In this document: one piece after another, positions 1 through 8,037 of the stretch
Layout of the letters: every line of letters begins with the position of its first letter
Position numbering within the stretch: position 1 is the first letter of the stretch
Origin: Candidatus Uhrbacteria bacterium
Lineage (GTDB): Bacteria; Patescibacteriota; Patescibacteriia; UBA9934
Direction of reading: 5' to 3'
Length of the DNA: 51,363 nt
Assembly (NCBI GenBank): GCA_943358395.1
Contig: CALRGY010000004.1
Span: 1 to 51,363 of the forward strand
Notes under the pieces: model-generated
Databases searched by the model: none
What the model was told of the DNA's origin: nothing
What the model saw: only the letters and a program-made list of their open reading frames with translations
Position numbers and translations under genes: made by a program

Positions 1-171
1 GCCATGACCGAGAAAATGAACAAAACGGACAAGAAGTTTGCGCCATATTTGGTGGCAAACTTACTCATTGGTGTGGAAAACGTCATTTCATGGCTAACCA
101 AAAAGAAAATCTGCAACCGAGTTGGTGGCAGACTTACTTATTACCCTATATATATTGTAAGTATTGATTAG
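1..171 (+). CDS. C-terminal part of a truncated ORF (5' end outside window)
   Basis: Open frame from base 1 to TAG at 169-171 (...LVANLLIGVENVISWLTKKKICNRVGGRLTYYPIYIVSID*); below the length cutoff of the ORF track. Confidence 0.4.
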   Translation, partial: AMTEKMNKTDKKFAPYLVANLLIGVENVISWLTKKKICNRVGGRLTYYPIYIVSID

Positions 172-195
172 AAATGATATACTTTTGTTATATCT

Positions 196-933
196 ATGAA
201 CTCCCTCCACGAGAAACTTTTACAGTCTGGACTCTTGGAAAGCGAAACGGTGGTGTATTTATATCTTTTAGAACAGGGCGTTTCGTCTCCGCCGCAAGTA
301 GCAAAGGGCACAAAGATTGCACGTCCAAATGTATATGGAACATTACGAAATCTTAAAGAAAAGGGGCTTGTCGTTGAGCAAAAGAGTGGAAAAAGAAGCG
401 TGTATGTAGCAGCGGATCCGTCGGTTCTTGTACAAATGCTGGCAACGCGAGCAACGGCAATGGAACAAGTATTACCAGACCTGCGATCACTGTATGCCGC
501 ACAAACAAACAAGCCCGTCATCAAATATTACGAAGGCGCGGAACAAGTGAAAGAGATCTTTTATGAAATGCTTGAGGCTCGGAGTGTTTATGGCGTGGCC
601 TCAACGAAAAAGCTATACGACGCACTTGGCTGGGACTTTTTCAAAACATACATCGCAAAAATGAAGGATCGAGGAATCGTATTGCACGATATTCTAACCG
701 AAGACTCTCCTCAAACAAGCGCACAGACGCCAATCGAGCTCCTGAAAGGATTGTACGATGCCCGCGTTTTGCCGAAAGGTACAGAAAATCTCGCCGTCGA
801 CATTCTCGTGTGGGACGACAAGGTTGCGCTCATTTCCACAGAAAGCCCAATTTTCGGTACACTCATAAAGAACCAAGCAATTGCTGAGGTACTCAAAATT
901 ATGTTCAATCTTTCCTGGAAACAATTATCATAA
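196..933 (+). CDS. TrmB-family HTH transcriptional regulator
   Basis: N-terminal winged-helix pattern (GLLESETVVYLYLLEQGVSSPPQVAKGTKIARPNVYGTLRNLKEKGLV) followed by TrmB-like effector region. Confidence 0.8.
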   Translation: MNSLHEKLLQSGLLESETVVYLYLLEQGVSSPPQVAKGTKIARPNVYGTLRNLKEKGLVVEQKSGKRSVYVAADPSVLVQMLATRATAMEQVLPDLRSLYAAQTNKPVIKYYEGAEQVKEIFYEMLEARSVYGVASTKKLYDALGWDFFKTYIAKMKDRGIVLHDILTEDSPQTSAQTPIELLKGLYDARVLPKGTENLAVDILVWDDKVALISTESPIFGTLIKNQAIAEVLKIMFNLSWKQLS

Positions 934-937
934 TTCT

Positions 938-1795
938 ATGCGATTTGGAGCACACGTTTCGGCAGCGGGAGGACTTTGGAAGGCAGGACCGGCGGGGAAG
1001 GCGTTAGACTGTGAAGTGATTCAAATCTTTTCTCGTTCCCCGCAAATGTTCGCAGCGAAGCCGATTTCTGATGAGGATGCGACGAAGTTTAAGGAATCGA
1101 TGAAGGAAAATGATATTCGGGATGTGTACATTCACGCTCCGTATATCGTGAACCTCGCTTCAGCGAAGAATACGACACGATTCGGATCGGTGAAGATTCT
1201 TCGTGAGGAACTCGATCGAGGAACTCAGCTTGGCGCGAAAGCGATCATGTTTCACCCAGGGTCAGCAAAAGATGTTGGGCAAGAGGCCGGTGTTGAAGCT
1301 GTTATTAAGGGTCTCGATCGAATTATGGACGGCTACGAAGGTAGCTGTCAGCTCCTCATCGAAATCAGCGCAGGTGCCGGGGCAGTGCTTGGTGACGAAT
1401 TCGAAGAGATTGCGGCGTTCCTCGATGGCGCAAAGCGAGGCAAAGAAATCGGCGTGTGTTTTGATACGCAACACGCATTTGCATCAGGATACGATTTGCG
1501 AACAAAAGAGGATGTCGATCAAACATTTGCCGACTTCGACCGCATCATTGGCCTCGAAAAGCTTGTCGCGTCGCACTGTAATGATTCGAAAATTGAATTC
1601 GACGGCCACAAAGATCGCCACCAACACCTCGGTCACGGTTTCATCGGCGCCGACGCCTTCAAATACATCGTCGAGCACCCAAAACTCCAGCACATCGACC
1701 TCATCCTCGAAACGCCGTTTGATGGTGAGGAAGAAAAGGGAAGTCGCGAAGAAGACATTGCATTACTCAAGAAGTTTCGAAAAGGGATGAAATAG
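938..1795 (+). CDS. nfo: Endonuclease IV (AP endonuclease, xylose-isomerase-like TIM barrel)
   Basis: MRFGAHVSAAGGLWKA..., QIFSRSPQMF, HAPYIVNLAS, CFDTQHAFASGYD, HCNDSK, HQHLGHGFIG, LILETPFDG motifs; start placed at ATG 938. Confidence 0.95.
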   Translation: MRFGAHVSAAGGLWKAGPAGKALDCEVIQIFSRSPQMFAAKPISDEDATKFKESMKENDIRDVYIHAPYIVNLASAKNTTRFGSVKILREELDRGTQLGAKAIMFHPGSAKDVGQEAGVEAVIKGLDRIMDGYEGSCQLLIEISAGAGAVLGDEFEEIAAFLDGAKRGKEIGVCFDTQHAFASGYDLRTKEDVDQTFADFDRIIGLEKLVASHCNDSKIEFDGHKDRHQHLGHGFIGADAFKYIVEHPKLQHIDLILETPFDGEEEKGSREEDIALLKKFRKGMK

Positions 1796-1797
1796 AA

Positions 1798-1828
1798 AAC
1801 AGCCGCTCCTCCAGGGCGGCTGTTCGTT
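1798..1828 (+). terminator. Rho-independent terminator after nfo
   Basis: aacagccgc-tcctccag-ggcggctgtt hairpin followed by cgtttt. Confidence 0.7.
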
Positions 1829-1841
1829 TTGAATTTGAGTT

Positions 1842-2102
1842 TTATTTCCTCGTAGCGAAATTGATGCCAGCTTGGAACGCCTCACTGAGAATATTTTCCA
1901 TGAGAAATTCGAACCCATCCTCCTCCCGTATACCGATACGACACAAGCTCAACAACGCATCGCCGGCCGCCGTTTCCGGCACCTTCATCACATGAGCGAT
2001 CCGCATCAGGCCATCTCCAGCCTCCGCCTCCCATGTACGATACTCCTCGAGACTCTCGAACGAGTTAATGGTAGCCGCTCCGTTTTCTGCGAAAAAGATC
2101 AT
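1842..2102 (-). CDS. Small hypothetical protein (86 aa)
   Basis: ORF between opposing genes; plausible soluble composition; no family recognised. Confidence 0.5.
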   Translation of the reverse strand: MIFFAENGAATINSFESLEEYRTWEAEAGDGLMRIAHVMKVPETAAGDALLSLCRIGIREEDGFEFLMENILSEAFQAGINFATRK

Positions 2103-2152
2103 GGTAGCTCCGAGTGTTGTTGTATTTTATTTTCTTCGGATAATGCGACGTA

Positions 2153-2644
2153 TTACCCGAGCATTCCCTTCAGCTGACCGCGAAACGCGACGACATCCGA
2201 TTCGAGCCCATAAACTTCACCGAACTGTCCATAGCAGAAGAAAAGTAGCTGGCTCTCTTCTGCTGACAAAAATCGACACAAGCGTTCCGGAACTTTCCCA
2301 ATAGTCCGACCAAGCTCACTACTGTGATCTCGAAAGTACGCATTGCCCCAACCCGCACACCCCGGCCGAACCCAGACAAGACCATTCCTATCAACCCACA
2401 GCTCCCACACCGCATTCAATTTTTTTGGAGGAGAGGTATAGCCGTCTCGAGTGAGCACAGAAACCTTGGTGTCGACGAGCTCGCAATTCTTTCTCGTTCG
2501 ATAGCGCCAGTTTTTTTCTCCATAACCCTCCCACCGAATGAACCGATCCTCTTCGACTTCAAACTCTTTTGGAAGAGCCGCATCGCGCCAAAGATCGCCG
2601 ATGATTTTTAAAGCTGAACCGCGAATCTGATTGAGATAGATCAT
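2153..2644 (-). CDS. Hypothetical protein (163 aa from the MIYLNQIRG start)
   Basis: Long ORF; ATG at 2644 gives MIYLNQIRGSALKIIGDLWRDAALP..., preferred over the longer track start. Confidence 0.6.
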   Translation of the reverse strand: MIYLNQIRGSALKIIGDLWRDAALPKEFEVEEDRFIRWEGYGEKNWRYRTRKNCELVDTKVSVLTRDGYTSPPKKLNAVWELWVDRNGLVWVRPGCAGWGNAYFRDHSSELGRTIGKVPERLCRFLSAEESQLLFFCYGQFGEVYGLESDVVAFRGQLKGMLG

Positions 2645-2793
2645 GGTATATCTCCTGCTTGAGCTTTGAGTCGTTCGGAGGACTTCCGTCTCACATCCGA
2701 ACAAAATACTATATCATATATTTACATCTTTATCAATATTTTGCTATATATTCTATTCTCGTGTATACTTTGAATACACACACAAAGCACCCT

Positions 2794-3597
2794 ATGCCCG
2801 TCAATTCGAACAAAAACGAAAGCTCGGCGCTTTACATGGCGCTTCTGCAACTTGGGCTCACCGCTCAAGAGGCGGGACTTTATGTGCTTTCTTTAGAAAT
2901 TGGACCGCATCCGATTGGTCAGATGGCGGAAAAGCTTGGTGTTTCTCGGCCAAATATCTATAAACTCATCAAAAGTCTTGAGAATCTTGGCCTTGCGGCG
3001 CTACCAAAGGGAGGAAAGCTGAAGCGATTTAGCGTTGCGTCGCCAACTATCGTGAACGAGCTTCTCGACGCAAAGCAGAAAAAAGATCGAGAGCTCAAGC
3101 AGGAATTCTCATCGCTCCTTCCAGATTTACTCAGCAAATACCAACGTGGTGATTTACCGAGTCATGTTCGCGTGTATCAAGGCCGTGGGCAGTATCTTGG
3201 TGCGTTCTTTGGCATGTTAGACGAGGGAAAAGACGGACTCGACTTCTTTGGCTCCGTCGATGATTTCTTGAATCTCATCGCCATTGGAGATCAGGCGGAA
3301 TATCTCAAAGAACGAGTAAAACGAGGACTCACTTCAAGAACACTGACGCTTCCCGGAGAACACGCAAACCGAATCGCCGGCGAAGACAAAGAGAACATGC
3401 GTGAAACGCGAATTCTTACCGGATTCAATCCATTCAAGGCATCGTTTCATTTCTTCGCCGATAAAGTCATCTTCTGGCAGCCAGAAAATCTTCTCGCGAT
3501 TCGCATCGAAGACGACATTGTCGCAACAATGATGAAAAGCGTCTTTGAGATGCTCTGGCAAAACGCCGCACGAGCAACGACGAGTAATCTGAACTGA
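2794..3597 (+). CDS. TrmB-family HTH transcriptional regulator (second paralog)
   Basis: LLQLGLTAQEAGLYVLSLEIGPHPIGQMAEKLGVSRPNIYKLIKSLENLGLA winged HTH; start at ATG 2794 (MPVNSNKNES). Confidence 0.8.
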   Translation: MPVNSNKNESSALYMALLQLGLTAQEAGLYVLSLEIGPHPIGQMAEKLGVSRPNIYKLIKSLENLGLAALPKGGKLKRFSVASPTIVNELLDAKQKKDRELKQEFSSLLPDLLSKYQRGDLPSHVRVYQGRGQYLGAFFGMLDEGKDGLDFFGSVDDFLNLIAIGDQAEYLKERVKRGLTSRTLTLPGEHANRIAGEDKENMRETRILTGFNPFKASFHFFADKVIFWQPENLLAIRIEDDIVATMMKSVFEMLWQNAARATTSNLN

Positions 3598-3605
3598 TTG
3601 CACAT

Positions 3606-3830
3606 ATGAAAATTTCACTCAGCGTTAAGCCAAACTCTCGGATATCCGCAATCGAAAAACTCGCTGATGGATCGCTTGCCGTCCATTTAAAATCCGCGCC
3701 AGTCGACGGAAAGGCAAACGAAGAGCTTATTCGCGTGCTTTCAAAGCATTTTCACGTTCCGCAACAATCAATCATTATCAGAAAAGGCGGCAGCGGAAAA
3801 AAGAAAGTAGTAGAAATATTGGGGAAATAG
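3606..3830 (+). CDS. DUF167/YggU family protein
   Basis: MKISLSVKPNSRISAIEKLADGSLAVHLKSAPVDGKANEELIRVLSKHFHVPQQSIIIRKGGSGKKKVVEI is a typical DUF167 pattern. Confidence 0.9.
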   Translation: MKISLSVKPNSRISAIEKLADGSLAVHLKSAPVDGKANEELIRVLSKHFHVPQQSIIIRKGGSGKKKVVEILGK

Positions 3831-3930
3831 CGTTGTCCACACTGTTCGCTTGCGGTTCATTTTCATGCCGCTATACTTCGCAGTAAGAGGATCCTCTGCT
3901 GGCAATTCGCGGCAGAGGATCTGACTATTT

Positions 3931-3954
3931 CCAGAGCAATTGCTCTGGTTTTTT
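3931..3954 (+). terminator. Rho-independent terminator
   Basis: ccagagcaattgctctgg perfect palindrome followed by tttttt. Confidence 0.8.
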
Positions 3955-4201
3955 ATGGAGTTTCAACACCACCTTTTGCCCACGGATGGCATCGAAGAAT
4001 CCGAAACGCGCCCCGCGCAACCCCGATAACCACGCCACGTTTGAGAATCGACTGGCGGCAATACTCAGAGCACGACGGATAAAAGGGACAAAAGCCAAAA
4101 GGATGCATTGCTCTCATAGGGCCGTGATCAAACGAAAGCGTTCGCTGATAGAGCACAATCGGCGCCGTGACGATTGTACGAAACATCAGTCGTGCGGTCA
4201 T
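3953..4201 (-). CDS. yidD: Membrane protein insertion efficiency factor YidD
   Basis: VLYQRTLSFDHGPMRAMHPFGFCPFYPSCSEYCRQSILKRGVVIGVARGAFRILRCHPWAKGGVETP, classic YidD C-terminus. Confidence 0.95.
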   Translation of the reverse strand: MTARLMFRTIVTAPIVLYQRTLSFDHGPMRAMHPFGFCPFYPSCSEYCRQSILKRGVVIGVARGAFRILRCHPWAKGGVETP

Positions 4202-4536
4202 AAAAGCTTTGCGCGATGCATGGTGCTACGAAGCTTTGCGGCTTTTTGATGATAATCGAGCCCAAGCGCAGGCTTTGCTGTCAGGAGAATAACATCGAAT
4301 CCTGAGGTAATCTCTTTCATCATCGAGCGCACAATCTCGCGATATTGCCGACGAATGCGATTACGATCAACCGCTTTTTTACTCACCTTGGTTCCAACAA
4401 CAACAGCAAATCGGGAATACTCCAAGCTATTTTTTACCGTTTTCACCCCACATGCCGAATCAAAAGCGCCTGCCCTCGATTTTAAAACACGGGCAATATC
4501 TTTTTCGTGACGCAGTCGAAAATCTTTTGCGAGCAT
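4198..4536 (-). CDS. rnpA: Ribonuclease P protein component
   Basis: FRLRHEKDIARVLKS..., KVSKKAVDRNRIRRQYREIVR motif; between rpmH and yidD. Confidence 0.95.
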   Translation of the reverse strand: MLAKDFRLRHEKDIARVLKSRAGAFDSACGVKTVKNSLEYSRFAVVVGTKVSKKAVDRNRIRRQYREIVRSMMKEITSGFDVILLTAKPALGLDYHQKAAKLRSTMHRAKLL

Positions 4537-4557
4537 AGGAATAGGGAAATGATACCA

Positions 4558-4583
4558 AAAACCGGCTCTGGGAGCCGGATTTT
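4558..4583 (-). terminator. Terminator/attenuator-like hairpin between rpmH and rnpA
   Basis: On the minus strand CCGGCTCCCAGAGCCGG followed by TTTTTGG. Confidence 0.6.
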
Positions 4584-4593
4584 GTTTCTGCCT

Positions 4594-4746
4594 TTAACGG
4601 GGGCGGGCAGTGACGGTGAGGCGCTTTCTTCCCTTGGCGCGGCGTCGTTTTAAAACGATCTTTCCGTCCTTGGACTTCATTCGCTTCCGAAATCCGTGCA
4701 CTTTCGCGCGCTGCCGCTTTTTCGGCTGATACGTTCGCTTAGGCAT
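4594..4746 (-). CDS. rpmH: 50S ribosomal protein L34
   Basis: Reverse complement translates to [50 protein letters not shown] (50 aa); missing from the ORF track because it is short. Confidence 0.97.
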   Translation of the reverse strand: MPKRTYQPKKRQRAKVHGFRKRMKSKDGKIVLKRRRAKGRKRLTVTARPR

Positions 4747-4788
4747 AAGTGGGCAAACTTTACGCCCTCAATTATACCATGTCAATCC

Positions 4789-4911
4789 GGGAATTCCCCA
4801 TTTGGTCTCTTTTCGGCTTGCTGCGTCGGAAATTCGTTCAACGTACCGTGAAGTACGTCTCGCGAACTTTCCTCCTTGCGCACCGAAAATAGCCACAAAT
4901 GGAAAATTCCC
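4789..4911. repeat. ~123-bp palindromic repeat, copy A
   Basis: gggaattccccatttggtc...caacgtaccgtgaagtacgtctcg...cacaaatggaaaattccc; its reverse complement aligns almost gap-free to copies at 17688 and 20104. Confidence 0.85.
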
Positions 4912-5055
4912 GCAATTCTCGTTTTCTCCTCATATGCGATCAAAAATCCCCTTCATCTCCTCGGATGACCACAATACATTTCCATTCGCCGTCCACAGTG
5001 GGTCGTAAAAGTATTTTTTTCGAGTTTCTTTGAAAATGTGCATAACATAGCCCAC

Positions 5056-5134
5056 TTATCCCCGATTATTGGGTGGTTATCCACACTTTCATCCACTTTC
5101 TAGATTTTTTGGAGACTTTCGTTGCTGTGGATAA
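5056..5134. promoter_or_regulatory. oriC: DnaA-box cluster, candidate oriC element upstream of dnaA
   Basis: TTATCCACA at 5077-5085, its reverse complement TGTGGATAA at 5126-5134, and TTATCCCCG at 5056-5064. Confidence 0.7.
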
Positions 5135-5154
5135 TTGGCTATGATGCCAAAACT

Positions 5155-6543
5155 ATGAACACTCACGAGCTTTGGGAGGCGGTTTTAGGGGAAATGGAGC
5201 TCAAAGTCAGCAAAGCACACTTTACGACATGGTTTCGAAAGACATTTGTATGTGACTATCGCAACGGCGAAATTGTCATCGGCGTGCCCAACACCATCAC
5301 ACAACAGTGGATCAGCAAGAAGCATCATCGAGATATCCTCGAAACCGTGCAGGGAATCACCAACCAAGCGGTTCGAAGCCTGACATATCGCGTCGCAACA
5401 CGCACCGAAGCACCACAACCCCTCATGCTCGAAGAGAAAAAGCCTGCCCCCACAAAAGAAAACGGGGAGGATTACGGCTTTGTTGCCACAGGAAGCGTAG
5501 AGACTGGAGGCACCGGCACCATTACCGTAAACCCTCAATACACCTTTCAAACATTCGTTGTTGGCAAGCAGAATGAGCTTGCGCACGCTGCCGCACAGGC
5601 TGTTGCAGCGCAACCAGGCGGGGCATACAACCCCCTTTTCATCTACGGGGGCGTTGGGCTAGGCAAAACCCATCTTCTCCATGCTATCGCAAACGAGATG
5701 CGACGAAGAAATGGCAATGTCCGTATTCTCTATGTGACATGCGAACGCTTTACTAATGATTTTATTAACGCGATTCGTTCCGGAAAAGGCAAAGAATTTA
5801 AAGATCGCTACCGCAACGTTGATCTTCTTCTTATTGACGACATTCAATTTATCACCGGAAAAGAAGGAACACAGGAAGAGTTTTTTCACACATTTAACGC
5901 GCTTCACCAAGAACAACGGCAGATCGTCATTTCTTCCGATCGTCCACCAAAATCCATCAGCAGCCTAGAAAAGCGGCTGCAATCCAGACTCGAGTGGGGA
6001 ATGCTTGTAGACGTTGGCATGCCAGACCTCGAAACCCGTATCGCGATTCTTCAGCGCAAATGTATTGAAAAGTCTTTTTCTCTTGATCGGGAAATTCTCC
6101 ACTACATTGCATCGAATATCTATTCCAACATTCGCGAACTCGAGGGTGCGCTGAATAAAATCATCGCTATTCACCAGTTCCGAAACATTGCTCCCACATT
6201 GGAAACCGTGAAGCCCATCATTACCAGCTTTGAATCGGAAAACGTACGCAAAACCGTTACGCCCCGGCAGCTCATTTCTGTTGTTTCCGAGTATTTCGAC
6301 ATCACCATCGAGGATATTCTCGGAAAGTCACGCGAAAAAAAGCTCGCCTTCCCGCGCCAAATCATCATGTATTTGATGCGTGAGGAAATGAAAACCTCGT
6401 ATCCCGCAATTGGCGATGAGCTTGGCGGACGCGATCACACCACCGCTATGCACGCATACGGAAAAATATCCGGGCTCGTTAAAACCGACGAAAAGTTACA
6501 AAAAGATCTTGAGCTCATTAAGCAGAAGCTTTACACGGGATAA
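5155..6543 (+). CDS. dnaA: Chromosomal replication initiator protein DnaA
   Basis: NPLFIYGGVGLGKTHLLHAI Walker A, LLIDDIQFI Walker B, GGRDHTTAMHA box-binding signature; start at MNTHELWEAVL. Confidence 0.98.
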   Translation: MNTHELWEAVLGEMELKVSKAHFTTWFRKTFVCDYRNGEIVIGVPNTITQQWISKKHHRDILETVQGITNQAVRSLTYRVATRTEAPQPLMLEEKKPAPTKENGEDYGFVATGSVETGGTGTITVNPQYTFQTFVVGKQNELAHAAAQAVAAQPGGAYNPLFIYGGVGLGKTHLLHAIANEMRRRNGNVRILYVTCERFTNDFINAIRSGKGKEFKDRYRNVDLLLIDDIQFITGKEGTQEEFFHTFNALHQEQRQIVISSDRPPKSISSLEKRLQSRLEWGMLVDVGMPDLETRIAILQRKCIEKSFSLDREILHYIASNIYSNIRELEGALNKIIAIHQFRNIAPTLETVKPIITSFESENVRKTVTPRQLISVVSEYFDITIEDILGKSREKKLAFPRQIIMYLMREEMKTSYPAIGDELGGRDHTTAMHAYGKISGLVKTDEKLQKDLELIKQKLYTG

Positions 6544-6831
6544 CGTGTGGAACATATGTGACTTCCCTGTGATCTGTGTACGAACTGTGCAGAAGCCCGT
6601 GGATACCCACATGGAATTCCCTGGGGAAACAGGTAGGATAACAAGGGGACGAAATATGGTTCTTCCCGCCAAGGCTAACCTTTCCACACACTTCACACAT
6701 CGCCCGTCACGATCTACCCACCGTCACTTTCTCACGAATCATCTGCTCTATAAGAGCTTCCGACGTTATCCACTTCATTCACACCCCTTACTGTTACTAC
6801 TGGTTCTTAAAGAGATATTAATTTCCTGATT
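6544..6831. other. dnaA-dnaN intergenic region, possible second part of oriC
   Basis: ~290 bp non-coding with TTATCCACT at 6766-6774 and several tgtgga/tccaca words. Confidence 0.4.
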
Positions 6832-7965
6832 GTGAAGCTCTCCTGTACGCGAGAAAATTTATACCAAGGTTTGTCCATCACCGGGCACATCAGCGGAAAG
6901 AATGCGAACCTCCCCATTTTAAGTAACGTCTTACTTCGTGCAGACATCGGCGGAATGAAGCTTACTGCAACAAATTTAGAATTGACGATTACCTGCACCA
7001 TTCGCGGCAAAGTCGATCAGCCCGGTGAATACACGCTTCCATCAAAGCTCTTCTCCGATTACGTCGCTCTGTTGCCAAATGAACGCGTTGATCTTGATTT
7101 GCTCGATCACGCCGTTTCTATCGTCTGTGAAAAAACAAAAACAAAAATGAATGGGTTGCCGGCAAATGAATTTCCGCTCATTCCGCCGGTGACTGGAGGC
7201 GTTCATTTCTCGGTTCCTGCGATAGCGTTGGACGCCGCACTCGGGCAAACGCTTTTTGCAGTAGCGACGAATGAGGCGCGTCAGGCGTTGACAGGAGTGT
7301 TTATGCACTTTGACGGCTTAAATAAGCAGCTCGTTCTTGCGGCGACGGATAGTTATCGTTTAGGCGAAAAGACGATTGCTCTTGCCGAGGGTGCAGAAGG
7401 CGAGCGAAAGGCTATTGTGCCATCGCGAACACTCGGTGAGCTGCGAAGAATTTTGAGCGTGCTTCGCGACAGTGTGGACACTCCAGAAAATATCGACATT
7501 GAACTGACGGAGAGTCAGATTGTGTTCCGGTACGGCACCGTGGAGCTGTCATCCCGAACGGTGGAAGGGGTGTATCCTGATTATCGACAGATTATCCCCA
7601 AAACAGCATCAACAGAAATTACTATCGATAAAACGGCATTTTCTCAGGCCATTCGGAGAACCAGTCTGTTTTCGAAGGTCGGATTGTTTGATGTGCGGCT
7701 TGAGGCAAACCCCGCCGAAAAAACCGTTACCCTTTCTGCGGCAGATGTTGGCAGGGGTGAGAATACGGTAACGATCGAGGGCGAAATGACAGGAGCGGTG
7801 AATGCGGCGGTGCTGAACTTCCGTTATCTCCTCGACGGCGTCAACGCAATGACGTCCGAAAAGATTGTCCTTAAATTTATCGACGCCATGCAGCCGTGTG
7901 TTGTAACTCCTCACAATCTTCCGGAAGAAAAGTATCTCTACATCGTCATGCCAATCCGGCAGTAG
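6832..7965 (+). CDS. dnaN: DNA polymerase III beta subunit (sliding clamp), GTG start
   Basis: MKLSCTRENLYQGLSITGHISGKNANLPILSNVLLRAD... to YLYIVMPIRQ; position after dnaA. Confidence 0.97.
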   Translation: MKLSCTRENLYQGLSITGHISGKNANLPILSNVLLRADIGGMKLTATNLELTITCTIRGKVDQPGEYTLPSKLFSDYVALLPNERVDLDLLDHAVSIVCEKTKTKMNGLPANEFPLIPPVTGGVHFSVPAIALDAALGQTLFAVATNEARQALTGVFMHFDGLNKQLVLAATDSYRLGEKTIALAEGAEGERKAIVPSRTLGELRRILSVLRDSVDTPENIDIELTESQIVFRYGTVELSSRTVEGVYPDYRQIIPKTASTEITIDKTAFSQAIRRTSLFSKVGLFDVRLEANPAEKTVTLSAADVGRGENTVTIEGEMTGAVNAAVLNFRYLLDGVNAMTSEKIVLKFIDAMQPCVVTPHNLPEEKYLYIVMPIRQ

Positions 7966-7983
7966 GTGAATCTCGAGAACACA

Positions 7984-8017
7984 AAACACCGCTCACGGAA
8001 TCGTGAGCGGTGTTTTT
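7984..8017. terminator. Bidirectional terminator between dnaN and the PBP gene
   Basis: aaacaccgctcacggaatcgtgagcggtgttttt; strong hairpin with A/T flanks on both sides. Confidence 0.8.
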
Positions 8018-8037
8018 ATGAGGGACGTTTCGATGTT

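Noticed and set aside
1203-1790. 195-aa plus-strand ORF
   Set aside because: Alternate frame inside nfo; Ser/Lys/Arg-rich translation typical of a shadow frame.
4802-5008. 68-aa plus-strand ORF
   Set aside because: Mostly the palindromic repeat copy A; not coding-like.
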